This document shows, piece after piece, positions 1-7,320 of a DNA stretch of 11,434 bases. Each line of letters starts with the position of its first letter. Within the stretch, counting starts at the first letter, position 1. This DNA comes from Lachnoclostridium sp. UBA739 (GTDB lineage Bacteria > Bacillota_A > Clostridia > Lachnospirales > Lachnospiraceae). Below the pieces are notes generated by a model. That model ran no database searches, was not told where the DNA came from, and saw only the letters and a list, made by a program, of their open reading frames with translations. The stretch is from the NCBI GenBank assembly GCA_002297865.1, contig DBKX01000110.1:1-11434 (forward strand). The letters are read 5' to 3'. Position numbers and translations under genes: made by a program.

Positions 1-984
1 AAGTATTGGGTGATTGAGTCTAGTTTAATATCGGATTGGGACGAAGAATATACGTATCCCATTGTATCTACTTGTGCAGTTGTGTTTCTATGTATTATAT
101 ACAGAATTGTAATTACAGCCTATTGTATATGTCATGACATAAGACCAGAACTTTTAGGGACGGTTAACTTTGTGATAATTGTTTTATATAGCATTTTATC
201 ATTGCTATTGGTATTTAAACTTAGAGAACATCCACATTTTTATATGGAAAATGAAATGCTGATTCTGATACTGCTGATTGGACTTGTTGTGATTAATGCA
301 TTTGCGTTATCGTATGGCAGTAATACTACGCAGAATTCCATTCTGCGTTATAAGCTAAAGAAAGAGGAAGAAAAGAATAAAATTACATATGATTATTACA
401 AGAATATGGAGAAAAATTATAGCAACTGTAGGAAGGTTTTGCATGATGTCAAAAATCATGTTCAGGTAATGGATGCATTGTATGCTAGCGGTCAGCTAGA
501 AAATGCCACCGAATATGCAGGAACACTTGCAAAAGAGATAGATAATATATATCCAGAATGTTATTCTACACATAAAATTTTGAATATTATTTTGCATGAC
601 AAGAAAAAAAAGGCAGAAGAGTATCAGATAGACATGGAGTTTGAAGTAGAGGATGTCACACTTGATTTTTTATCTGATTATCACTTATCGACTATATTAT
701 GTAACCTATTTGATAATGCAATCATAGCTTGCACCAAATTACCAGAGGAAAAGAGAAGGATCACGTTCAAAATAAGGACAATAAATAGCTTTCTTGTAAT
801 GAAGATGGAAAATCCTATTGACCCCGAACGTGTAAAAGAGATGGAGCCGAAAAACATAATACACCGCATGAGATTTGGAACGGGCTTAGAGAACGTAAAC
901 AATGTAGTAACTGCAAATAAAGGAGAAATATCTACCGATATAAGTGATGAAATGTTTTGTATTTCCATAACGTTTGCTTTATAA
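1..984 (+). CDS. GHKL-type sensor histidine kinase (AgrC/HPK10-like), 5' end outside window
   Basis: This is the membrane sensor kinase of a two-component system, of the class that usually detects peptide signals and phosphorylates a LytTR response regulator. The frame is open to the first base, so the gene is cut by the window edge. A GTG at 10 is in frame but has no visible ribosome binding site, and AgrC-type proteins normally have 5-6 membrane helices, so the true start is probably upstream. Numbering from that GTG, three hydrophobic helices are visible (about 17-40, 47-70, 82-102), then a charged coiled-coil linker (about 113-140). Next come the H-box LHDVKNH with probable phosphoacceptor H145, the N-box NLFDNAI (N232, N236) and the G-box GTGLENV (from G290). 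These boxes show that the ATPase domain is complete to the stop codon. No response regulator or peptide precursor follows it here; they may lie upstream or be lost. Confidence 0.88.
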   Translation, partial: KYWVIESSLISDWDEEYTYPIVSTCAVVFLCIIYRIVITAYCICHDIRPELLGTVNFVIIVLYSILSLLLVFKLREHPHFYMENEMLILILLIGLVVINAFALSYGSNTTQNSILRYKLKKEEEKNKITYDYYKNMEKNYSNCRKVLHDVKNHVQVMDALYASGQLENATEYAGTLAKEIDNIYPECYSTHKILNIILHDKKKKAEEYQIDMEFEVEDVTLDFLSDYHLSTILCNLFDNAIIACTKLPEEKRRITFKIRTINSFLVMKMENPIDPERVKEMEPKNIIHRMRFGTGLENVNNVVTANKGEISTDISDEMFCISITFAL

Positions 985-1010
985 ACTGTGTTTTATGAAA
1001 AAAAACTGTA
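983..1010 (-). promoter_or_regulatory. Possible LytTR-type direct repeat upstream of a promoter
   Basis: Read on the minus strand, ACAGTTTAT and ACAGTTTTT form two imperfect 9-base repeats that start 20 bases apart. They overlap the kinase stop codon. This resembles the paired ACAGTT-like half-sites used by AgrA/ComE-type LytTR regulators, which are typically separated by 11-13 bases. The pair lies about 40 bases upstream of the -10 element at 1050, a distance compatible with activation. Against it, the repeats face away from that promoter, the sequence is A/T-rich so chance matches are easy, and no LytTR gene is visible. Confidence 0.3.
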
Positions 1011-1026
1011 TCTTATGTAGAAGCTA

Positions 1027-1055
1027 TTGAAAAAAGATAACGTTGACAATATAAT
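1027..1055 (+). promoter_or_regulatory. Sigma-A-type promoter between kinase and ABC remnant
   Basis: TTGAAA (1027-1032) and a perfect TATAAT (1050-1055) are separated by exactly 17 bases, predicting a transcript start near 1062. A TTGACA within the spacer (1043-1048) has no properly placed -10 element and is probably incidental. The promoter would drive the short region ending at the terminator at 1177-1217 and, by read-through, the ABC remnant and permease. Confidence 0.6.
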
Positions 1056-1061
1056 GAGATT

Positions 1062-1217
1062 ATATTTAAAGAACAACAGTCGTGTAGAGATATCTTAGAA
1101 TTGAGGGGTTCTATGTATTTTGTGTTTATCATTGCTCCGATAAAACAAAATTGTATATCAATATCGTTGTTGTTAGAAACAGTGTTTTATGATCTATTTG
1201 TAAAGCACTGTTTTTTT
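1062..1217 (+). ncRNA. Putative short transcript (small RNA or attenuated leader)
   Basis: The span runs from the predicted start of the promoter at 1027-1055 to the intrinsic terminator, about 155 nt. No convincing protein fits inside it: the only reasonable start (ATG 1113, preceded by GAGGGG four bases upstream) has no stop codon before the terminator. It could be an independent small RNA, or the leader of an ABC-transporter operon whose first gene later lost its 5' half, with the hairpin acting as an attenuator. Boundaries are predicted from motifs only, and no known RNA family was recognised. Confidence 0.3.
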
Positions 1218-1844
1218 ATTATATCAAATATTAAATGGTATTTCTTTTTTGGTCAGATGCATAATATGAATTCAAGTGAATTAAATGCCAGAGTAGATTA
1301 TCTTCTAAAGACAGTAGGATTAGAAAAGGACAAAGATAAAAAGGTAAAAGCATTTAGCACAGGAATGAGAAAGAGAATATCTCTTGCTATAGCTATGGTT
1401 CACAATCCAGAAATCTTGTTTCTCGATGAACCTACATCAGGTTTAGATCCACAAAATGTAATCAATGTAATGTCAGTTATTCAGAAGCTTGCACAGGATA
1501 ATGGAGTAACAGTATTTTTGTGCACACATCAATTAAGATACGCACAGGATTTATGCACCTTATATGGCTTTATTAAAAATGGCAATCTTCTTGGGACGGG
1601 AACATTTGAAGAACTGGCGAAAAGAAAAAATGCCTGTTTAAGAGTAAAGATTAAAGGTGCAAATATACCAAATATTTCAGGACTTCACAGAGAAGAAGAG
1701 TTTTATGTAAAAGATATAAGAAATGAACAGGAAGTGGGAAGTCTTATCCGAAATATCGTTAATGATGGTGGCGATATTTATGAGGTAATTCAAGATAGAT
1801 GGTCTTTGGAACAACTTTACTTTAAATATGTGAATGAAAAATAA
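1113..1844 (+). pseudogene. ABC transporter ATP-binding protein, 5'-truncated (no Walker A)
   Basis: The ancestral protein was the ATPase of an ABC-2-type exporter, energising the permease encoded just downstream. Recognisable homology starts at about 1242 (FFGQMHNM) and continues through the signature motif FSTGMRKR, Walker B ILFLDEP with catalytic Glu, the D-loop SGLDP, the H-loop CTHQ and a C-terminal regulatory part, ending at TAA 1844. The upstream third, with the Walker A P-loop and Q-loop, is absent and no P-loop is found in any nearby frame. The frame stays open upstream to ATG 1113 (weak GAGGGG site) and TTG 1101, but that extension is hydrophobic, unlike an ABC fold, and contains an intrinsic terminator. 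Internal ATGs at 1257 and 1266 lack a good ribosome site. Without Walker A it cannot bind ATP normally, so I call it a deletion-derived pseudogene. Full family members are usually about 230-300 residues. Confidence 0.75.
1177..1217 (+). terminator. Intrinsic terminator upstream of the ABC ATPase remnant
   Basis: AAACAGTG (1177-1184) pairs perfectly with CACTGTTT (1206-1213). The stem extends inward by seven further pairs, three of them G-U, to a loop of about seven bases. It is followed by seven consecutive T residues (1211-1217). The hairpin lies within the frame that runs into the ABC ATPase remnant, which indicates that this part of the frame is not ancestral ABC coding sequence. Confidence 0.7.
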
Positions 1845-1865
1845 ATTAAGAAAGAAGGAAAAGGA

Positions 1866-2657
1866 ATGAAGGCAAATGAAAAGGCATTAATCCAAAAGGA
1901 TATTCAGGAAATCGTAAAAGCAAAACGTGTGTTATTACCAGCCATTATAATACCAGTTATATTTGCAGTTATTACTCCAATTACGATTCTTATCATTGCT
2001 CATTTTGTAAAAAATGACCCAGCGGCATATGAAAAAATGGGACCGATACTGAAAAAAATGCCAGAATACAAACAATATGATCCATCTCAAATGATGATTA
2101 AAATGATGTTAGATTTCATGTTCCCAGGATATTTTATCATGATTCCTATTATGTGTTCAGGTGTAATTGGAGCAAGCAGTTTCGTAGGTGAACGCGAACA
2201 TAAAACTATGGAATCCTTACTATATACACCAATTAACATGGAACAGCTTTTAAGATGTAAGATTCTTGGAGTTTTTATCCCTACATACATACTTACTGTT
2301 ATTTCTTTTATCTTTATGGCAGTTATTTTTAATGTTGGAGGAATCATTTATTTTGATAAAATAATCTTTCCAGATTCCAAATGGATTTTAATATTACTCT
2401 GGGTTACTCCTATTATAAGTTTTTTATCGTTAACATTTACAGCAATCGTATCAGCAAAGTCAAAATCGTTTCAAGAAGCACAACAATTTAGTGGAATTCT
2501 GATTATACCTGTTGCAATGTTAATAGTAGTTCAAATGGCAGGTGCATTGATGTTTAGCAACTTGTTGGTATTTATAGCAGGATTGCTGTTACTAGTATTA
2601 GATTTTATACTGTTAAGAAAGGTATCAGAAAAATTTATTCCAGAAGAATTGGTGTAA
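1866..2657 (+). CDS. ABC-2-type transporter permease
   Basis: This is the membrane subunit of an ABC exporter, 263 residues. ATG 1866 has a good purine-rich site (AAGGAAAAGG) and lies 21 bases after the ABC remnant's stop, so the two formed one operon. Six hydrophobic segments are visible at about 23-47, 84-108, 134-158, 170-196, 206-230 and 232-251. A large extracytoplasmic loop lies between the first two. The cytoplasmic loop after helix 2 carries SSFVGEREHKTMESLLYTPI (105-122 region), the coupling-type motif typical of ABC-2 permeases. Substrate is unknown; relatives serve in bacteriocin immunity, antibiotic efflux and Na+ export. The gene is intact, but its partner ATPase lacks Walker A, so it needs another ATPase or is a non-functional relic. 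Kinase-plus-ABC neighbourhoods are common in peptide-sensing detoxification loci, which is only suggestive here. Confidence 0.85.
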   Translation: MKANEKALIQKDIQEIVKAKRVLLPAIIIPVIFAVITPITILIIAHFVKNDPAAYEKMGPILKKMPEYKQYDPSQMMIKMMLDFMFPGYFIMIPIMCSGVIGASSFVGEREHKTMESLLYTPINMEQLLRCKILGVFIPTYILTVISFIFMAVIFNVGGIIYFDKIIFPDSKWILILLWVTPIISFLSLTFTAIVSAKSKSFQEAQQFSGILIIPVAMLIVVQMAGALMFSNLLVFIAGLLLLVLDFILLRKVSEKFIPEELV

Positions 2658-2697
2658 GAATAAAATGAAGAAAGTTGTACATATAGGAGGAGAGCAA

Positions 2698-2772
2698 ATG
2701 AAAAAAAATTATATCGGTATTGCATCAACATTTCATGATAGTGCAATCGCAGTTGTGAATGAATTCAATTAG
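2698..2772 (+). pseudogene. N-terminal stub of a carbamoyltransferase-like gene (NodU/CmcH type)
   Basis: A 24-codon frame begins at ATG 2698 behind a near-perfect site AGGAGGAG (about 2686-2693) and ends at TAG 2770-2772. Its product contains YIGIASTFHDSAIAVV, which matches the conserved opening of NodU/CmcH/TobZ-type carbamoyltransferases (roughly ILGIsayyHDSAaalv), where the HDSA motif is part of the active-site fold. Those enzymes are about 550-600 residues, so nearly all of the gene is missing, and no downstream frame continues the similarity. An in-frame ATG at 2665 would add 11 residues but lacks a comparable site. Such enzymes carbamoylate hydroxyls of natural products or sugars. The family assignment rests on about 15 residues and is tentative. 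Confidence 0.5.
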
Positions 2773-2907
2773 GTGACTATACGGTGAGAGTGTTGCAACG
2801 AAAGTATTTCTCTTTGATGGACTTAGCAATCAGTCTGATATTGTATGCGTTGGAAGAGATGATTTCCTATATGGAATCAGAAAATATAATAAATTATAAA
2901 TCTAACC
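2773..2907 (+). other. Degraded stretch after the carbamoyltransferase stub
   Basis: This interval, with the stub before it, makes a gap of about 320 bases between the permease and the helicase gene without an intact gene. One frame is coding-like from about 2780 to the TAA at 2897-2899. It reads YGESVATKVFLFDG, then SNQSDIVCVGRDDFLYG, and ends in IRKYNKL. It has no start codon or ribosome site and is in a different frame from the stub. It looks like the C-terminal end of a protein I cannot identify. No tRNA, insertion sequence ends or strong hairpins are visible. Confidence 0.35.
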
Positions 2908-2928
2908 TATGTATAACCTTTTAAAATG

Positions 2929-2937
2929 TGTTATAAT
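2929..2937 (+). promoter_or_regulatory. Extended -10 promoter for the helicase/lipid kinase operon
   Basis: TGTTATAAT at 2929-2937 contains a TG dinucleotide one base before a perfect TATAAT (2932-2937). This is an extended -10 element, and no good TTGACA-like -35 is present at the expected distance (about 2909). Predicted initiation near 2944 leaves a short leader of about 30 bases before ATG 2976. Confidence 0.55.
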
Positions 2938-2975
2938 AGTATGATGAAAATTAATAAGCAGAGAGAGATTACAAT

Positions 2976-5900
2976 ATGTTTAAGATATCAAAGGATTCAA
3001 TTAAACGTTTAGCAACAGATGAAGCAACGTATTTCCGTGGACTGCGTTATTATAAAAACAATGCAGTATCCAATGTAACATGGTCAAAAGCGCATCAGCA
3101 GTACCGTGCAACAGTGAAAGGCAGCAATCAGTATATTGTTACAATCGAAGAAGGGAAAGAACCGAACAAGTTAAAATTTAATTGTAATTGTCCGGCCCAT
3201 ATTAAATATGATGGTGCCTGTAAGCATGTTGTTGCAGCATTATTGTTTATTGCGTCTTATATGGAGAGAAGTGAGACCAAAAAGCCAGAGAATGAAGAAG
3301 AAAAGAATTTATATCAGATAATTGAATATTTCAATAACCAATATAAAGCCCCTTTATTAGGAGAAACGTTTCATTTGGAAATTACGTTACACTTTCCGAG
3401 TATATTAAAAGGGAAAGATTCAAAGGTGTTCTTATCGTTACGTGCAGGAAGCGGAAGACTATACAAAGTTCAAAATGTGAAAAAGTTTTTACATTCCTAT
3501 TCCGATGGAGAGAATATTGTACTTGGTAAAGAATTTAAATTTATTGCTGGAGAGAGCCGGTTTTCGAAGAGTTCTAAACCTGTGATTCAATACTTGCAAG
3601 AAATTTATGAAATACAAGAAGCACTTGGTAAAGTCTATTATAACAATTTGTTCAATAAGGCAGAAATGGCACTCACAAAAAATATGCTGTTTCATTTGCT
3701 TGGGTACATGGGAAAAGATGAATTCCAAATTGAAATAGGAGATGAATTATTTCAGGGAGTTACGCTTCAAAAGGAAAATCCTCCAATTGGTTTCCGCTTA
3801 GAATCGGATGAGGAATCCATTCAGATAGAGCTTCTTGACAATACGCCTGTAAAGCCATTATCAGAAGACGGAAGTCTTTTGCTGTATAACAATGTGTTAT
3901 ATATGCCAAGCAAAGAATTTATTGCCAATTACCTTCCTTTTTTCAATAGTATGAAAAAAAGCAAGGACGGACTGAATTTTCCAGGAGAGCTGAAAGATAA
4001 GTTTATTGATTCTGTTCTGCCAAGAATTCATGAAACAATGGAAATTAACGTACCAGAGAGTTTGAAAGATAAATATATTACGGAAGAACTGAAAATTCGA
4101 GTGTATCTTGATAAATATAAAAAGTATGTGAAAGCAACTTTAAAATTTCAGTATGGTGATTATGAAATTAATCCACTGTTAAATGATTTGCCAGCGGGAA
4201 TCATTTTAGTACGACAAAAAGAAGCAGAAGAGGAATGTTTGGATTTCATGGATAGTCTTCATTTTGAACCCTATAAGGAATTCTTTTTGTTGAAAAAAGA
4301 TGTGGATATTTTTGAATTCTTGACCAAGGATATTTACGTATTAAATGAAAAGTACGAAGTATTCCATTCGGATGAATTAAAGAATTTTAAAGTATCTGGA
4401 AACAGTACGATTCATACGTCCATTCATTTTAATGAGGATGTTAAACTGTTAGAAGTGAACGTTTCTTATGATGCAGTGCCAAAGGATGAGCTAAAGGCTT
4501 TCTTTGAGGCATTGAAACAGAAGAAAAAATATCACCGCTTAAAAGATGGAAGTTTTGTAAGTCTTAACGGAGCCAATGCGGAACAGGTAGCAGAACTGCT
4601 GGAACGTTTGGATGTAGAAGAACATCACATCGATGAGGAAGGCGGTATTGTGCTGCCAACGTATTCTGCCTTATATTTGGACAAGATTATTGATGAATTC
4701 GATGAGATAGAATATGAAAAATCGGCATCGTATGAGCATTTGCTGGAAGATATCTGTCAGCCCAAGCAAGTGGATATTGAGATTCCAGAACAGATTACAG
4801 CTCAGTTAAGACCGTATCAGGTAGTCGGTTATAAATGGCTTTATACCCTTGCACAGAATCAGCTAGGAGGAATCCTGGCAGATGATATGGGACTTGGTAA
4901 AACACTTCAAACCATTACCTATATTACTTCTTGTCTGGAACAAGAAAAAAAAGCTATGTTTTTAGTTGTGTCACCAACGTCATTGGTGTTTAACTGGCAG
5001 GAAGAGTTTGAAAAATTTGCTCCTCATGTGACAACTATGATTGTGGAAGGAACACCAGAAGAGAGAATGGAGCAGATATCGAATGCACCAGATTATCATG
5101 TTATCATTACATCTTATCCGTTAATTCGTAGAGATGCTGAGCATTATGTGAAGCATCAGTTTCATACAATGTTTATAGATGAAGCGCAATTTATAAAGAA
5201 TCCTGGTTCACAGAATGCAAAATCAGTAAAGCAGATTCGTGCTAGTCACAAATTTGCCTTAACTGGAACACCGATAGAAAATTCGTTATCAGAACTTTGG
5301 TCATTATTTGACTTCATCATGCCAGATTATCTCTATAGTCATTCAAAGTTTGTGGAACGTTTTGAAAAACCTATTATGAAGGATGGAAGCAAAGAGGTGT
5401 TAGATGACCTTGGTAAGCATATTGAGCCATTTATTTTAAGACGTATGAAAAAGGAAGTATTAACGGAACTTCCAGATAAGATAGAAAGTAAAATGATGGC
5501 GGAAATGACTGCAGAACAGGAAAAAGTTTATCAGGCTTATCTTCAGAATATCAGACAGGAATTGACTGCTGAGATTAATAAAAATGGAGTGGAGAAGAGC
5601 AGAATGCAGATATTGGCTGCATTAACAAGGCTTCGCCAGATTTGCTGTCATCCATCTACTTTCCTTGAAAATTATGATGGAGAAAGTGGCAAATTAAAAT
5701 TACTTATTCAGATTGTGAATGAAATACTAGAAAATGGACATAGGATCTTGATTTTTTCACAGTTTACGAGTATGTTAGAAATTATTGCAGAGGAATTAAA
5801 AAAGCAAGAAATTGATCATTTCTATTTATCAGGAAATACGAAGGTGCATGAGAGGAAAGATTATGTCACTCGATTTAATGATGGTGAAGGAAGTGTATTT

Positions 5901-6194
5901 TTGATTTCTCTAAAGGCTGGTGGAACAGGATTGAATCTTGTAGGGGCAGATGTTGTGATTCATTATGACCCTTGGTGGAATCCAGCGGTGGAAGAACAGG
6001 CAACAGATCGCGTATATCGTATTGGACAGAAGAAGTCAGTGCAGGTTATAAGACTGTTGACTAAGAATACAATTGAGGAAAAGATTGATAAGTTGCAAAA
6101 GAGGAAGAAGGAACTGTCAGATACAGTGATAAAATCAAAGGAAGTATTTATTAATCAGCTTAGTAGAGAAGAATTGGAGGAATTGTTTTTATGA
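2976..6194 (+). CDS. SWIM zinc-finger SNF2 family helicase/ATPase
   Basis: This is a large (1072 aa) cytoplasmic Swi2/Snf2 DNA-translocating ATPase of the bacterial HepA/RapA-like group. From the N-terminus it carries a SWIM-type zinc finger with CxC (C70, C72) and CxH (C82, H84), and a long bacterial SNF2-associated region (about 110-600). The RecA-like lobe 1 has DDMGLGKT (Walker A, K642), DEAQ (motif II, 735-738) and LTGTPIEN (motif III, near 763). Lobe 2 has SLKAGGTGLNL and QATDRVYRIGQ (motif VI arginines R1012 and R1015). Length and motif set are complete, so the protein should be active. The SWIM finger probably binds DNA or protein. Physiological role in Clostridia is poorly defined; chromatin-like DNA remodelling, transcription recycling or repair are family-based guesses. 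ATG 2976 has only a weak AGAGAGA site. The TGA stop overlaps the next gene's ATG (ATGA), indicating coupled translation. Confidence 0.93.
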   Translation: MFKISKDSIKRLATDEATYFRGLRYYKNNAVSNVTWSKAHQQYRATVKGSNQYIVTIEEGKEPNKLKFNCNCPAHIKYDGACKHVVAALLFIASYMERSETKKPENEEEKNLYQIIEYFNNQYKAPLLGETFHLEITLHFPSILKGKDSKVFLSLRAGSGRLYKVQNVKKFLHSYSDGENIVLGKEFKFIAGESRFSKSSKPVIQYLQEIYEIQEALGKVYYNNLFNKAEMALTKNMLFHLLGYMGKDEFQIEIGDELFQGVTLQKENPPIGFRLESDEESIQIELLDNTPVKPLSEDGSLLLYNNVLYMPSKEFIANYLPFFNSMKKSKDGLNFPGELKDKFIDSVLPRIHETMEINVPESLKDKYITEELKIRVYLDKYKKYVKATLKFQYGDYEINPLLNDLPAGIILVRQKEAEEECLDFMDSLHFEPYKEFFLLKKDVDIFEFLTKDIYVLNEKYEVFHSDELKNFKVSGNSTIHTSIHFNEDVKLLEVNVSYDAVPKDELKAFFEALKQKKKYHRLKDGSFVSLNGANAEQVAELLERLDVEEHHIDEEGGIVLPTYSALYLDKIIDEFDEIEYEKSASYEHLLEDICQPKQVDIEIPEQITAQLRPYQVVGYKWLYTLAQNQLGGILADDMGLGKTLQTITYITSCLEQEKKAMFLVVSPTSLVFNWQEEFEKFAPHVTTMIVEGTPEERMEQISNAPDYHVIITSYPLIRRDAEHYVKHQFHTMFIDEAQFIKNPGSQNAKSVKQIRASHKFALTGTPIENSLSELWSLFDFIMPDYLYSHSKFVERFEKPIMKDGSKEVLDDLGKHIEPFILRRMKKEVLTELPDKIESKMMAEMTAEQEKVYQAYLQNIRQELTAEINKNGVEKSRMQILAALTRLRQICCHPSTFLENYDGESGKLKLLIQIVNEILENGHRILIFSQFTSMLEIIAEELKKQEIDHFYLSGNTKVHERKDYVTRFNDGEGSVFLISLKAGGTGLNLVGADVVIHYDPWWNPAVEEQATDRVYRIGQKKSVQVIRLLTKNTIEEKIDKLQKRKKELSDTVIKSKEVFINQLSREELEELFL

Positions 6195-7111
6195 GACGGA
6201 TTTTATTCATTGTAAATCCGAAATCAGGGAAAGCAAATATCAAGAATAGCTTACTTGGGATTGTTGATATTTTTACAAAATATGAGTGTTTAACAACTGT
6301 GCATGTTACGCAACGTGCAAAAGAGGCAACAGAAGTAGTAGAAAAGATGGGGGCAGACTTTGATATCATTGTTTGTTCAGGTGGTGATGGAACCCTAGAT
6401 GAAGTAGTTTCTGGGGTAATGGAACTAAACAAAAAGATACCAATTGGATATATTCCTTCTGGAAGTACCAATGACTTTGCAAAAAGCATGGGAATCTCAT
6501 CGGATAACCTGGAAGCTGCAGCGACAGTTATGGAGGGCAGTGAATTTTACTGTGATGTAGGTTTTTTCAATGAGTCCTACTTTACCTATGTTGCTGCTTT
6601 TGGTGCTTTCACGGAAGTATCGTATTCCACACCACAACAGCAAAAAAATATGCTAGGGCATATGGCATATCTGTTACAAGGTGCAAAAAGTTTAGCATCC
6701 ATTAAGTCCTATCAGGTGAAAATATCTTGTGTGGAAGCAGAAAATAGGCAGGAACTTATGATTGAAGATGAGATAATTCTTGGAATGGTTACAAACTCTT
6801 TATCTGTAGCGGGAATGAAGAGATACAAGGAAGAAGAAGTTTTGTTTGATGATGGCTTGTTTGAAGTAATCTTTATAAAGAAGCCAAAGAATATGATTGA
6901 ATTAAATGCGATACTTGGCTCATTGTTGTTAAATGACTATAATACGGAATATATGTATTCATTTAAGACGGCTGAATTGACGGTAGAAAGTGAAGACGAA
7001 ATCAACTGGACACTGGATGGAGAATTTGGTGGAAGTGTTAAGAAAGCTGAAATTCAGAATATAAAGACAGGTTTTTCGATATATCGAAATATGGGTCTAG
7101 ATAAAATATAA
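6191..7111 (+). CDS. Diacylglycerol/lipid kinase family protein (YegS/DgkB-like)
   Basis: The product is 306 residues, typical for the DAGK catalytic-domain family that phosphorylates diacylglycerol or related lipids with ATP at the inner membrane face, recycling diacylglycerol to phosphatidate. Visible motifs are the N-terminal NPKSGK (9-14), SGGDGTLDE (63-71, glycine-rich nucleotide site with D66), and PSGSTNDFA (89-97). A late WTLDGE motif, near residue 275, is typical of the C-terminal beta-sandwich lobe. ATG 6191 overlaps the helicase stop by four bases, so it is probably translated by coupling, and a strong terminator follows. The lipid specificity (DgkB-like versus YegS-like versus sphingosine-kinase-like) cannot be told from these motifs. 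The partnership with a SNF2 helicase may be a simple shared operon rather than a shared function. Confidence 0.9.
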   Translation: MRRILFIVNPKSGKANIKNSLLGIVDIFTKYECLTTVHVTQRAKEATEVVEKMGADFDIIVCSGGDGTLDEVVSGVMELNKKIPIGYIPSGSTNDFAKSMGISSDNLEAAATVMEGSEFYCDVGFFNESYFTYVAAFGAFTEVSYSTPQQQKNMLGHMAYLLQGAKSLASIKSYQVKISCVEAENRQELMIEDEIILGMVTNSLSVAGMKRYKEEEVLFDDGLFEVIFIKKPKNMIELNAILGSLLLNDYNTEYMYSFKTAELTVESEDEINWTLDGEFGGSVKKAEIQNIKTGFSIYRNMGLDKI

Positions 7112-7134
7112 TACTTTGTGACAGTTTAAATGTT

Positions 7135-7170
7135 TCCCCATAAGTAGTGAATCTACTTATGGGGATTTTT
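7135..7170 (+). terminator. Intrinsic terminator after the lipid kinase
   Basis: CCCCATAAGTAG (7136-7147) pairs perfectly with CTACTTATGGGG (7153-7164) around a five-base loop. A flanking T-A pair and a run of five T residues to 7170 complete it. It closes the helicase/lipid kinase operon and separates it from the NRPS operon. Confidence 0.92.
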
Positions 7171-7280
7171 AGATTACATTTTGTCATTGCGCTGATTTTG
7201 GCAGACAAGCTATTACCTATAAGATGTAGGAAGCCTATATTCTTTATATGTATGATAGAGATACATTTTGTGCATAGAAT

Positions 7281-7309
7281 TTGACGAAGCGGATTGTGAA
7301 ATATATACT
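7281..7309 (+). promoter_or_regulatory. Promoter of the NRPS operon
   Basis: TTGACG (7281-7286) and TATACT (7304-7309) are separated by exactly 17 bases, a near-consensus sigma-A promoter. Predicted initiation near 7316 gives a leader of about 45 bases with AAAGGAGA before ATG 7362. The remaining intergenic stretch, 7171-7280, shows no gene, and only weak short dyads (for example around 7215-7230). Confidence 0.65.
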
Positions 7310-7320
7310 ATAAAGTGATG

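Noticed and set aside
681..968. Minus-strand open frame of 95 codons opposite the kinase
   Set aside because: It is antisense to the conserved ATPase domain, has no ribosome site and shows no recognisable motif; a shadow of the real gene.
1043..1071. TTGACA at 1043 as a second -35 element
   Set aside because: No acceptable -10 hexamer lies 16-18 bases downstream; the pair TTGAAA 1027 / TATAAT 1050 explains the region better.
1101..1112. TTG 1101 as the start of the ABC ATPase frame
   Set aside because: No ribosome site at a suitable distance; ATG 1113 is better placed after GAGGGG, and neither lies within ancestral ABC sequence.
985..1176. Segment between the 16-base repeats as an insertion sequence or miniature mobile element
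   Set aside because: The ends show no terminal inverted repeats and no transposase; only the imperfect direct repeat supports it.
2531..2746. Minus-strand open frame spanning the permease end and the carbamoyltransferase stub
   Set aside because: Low-complexity Ser/Asn-rich translation, no ribosome site, and it crosses two features that are better supported on the + strand.
6160..6489. Minus-strand open frame of 109 codons over the helicase/lipid kinase junction
   Set aside because: It is antisense to the GGDGT and PSGSTND motifs and has no promoter or ribosome site.
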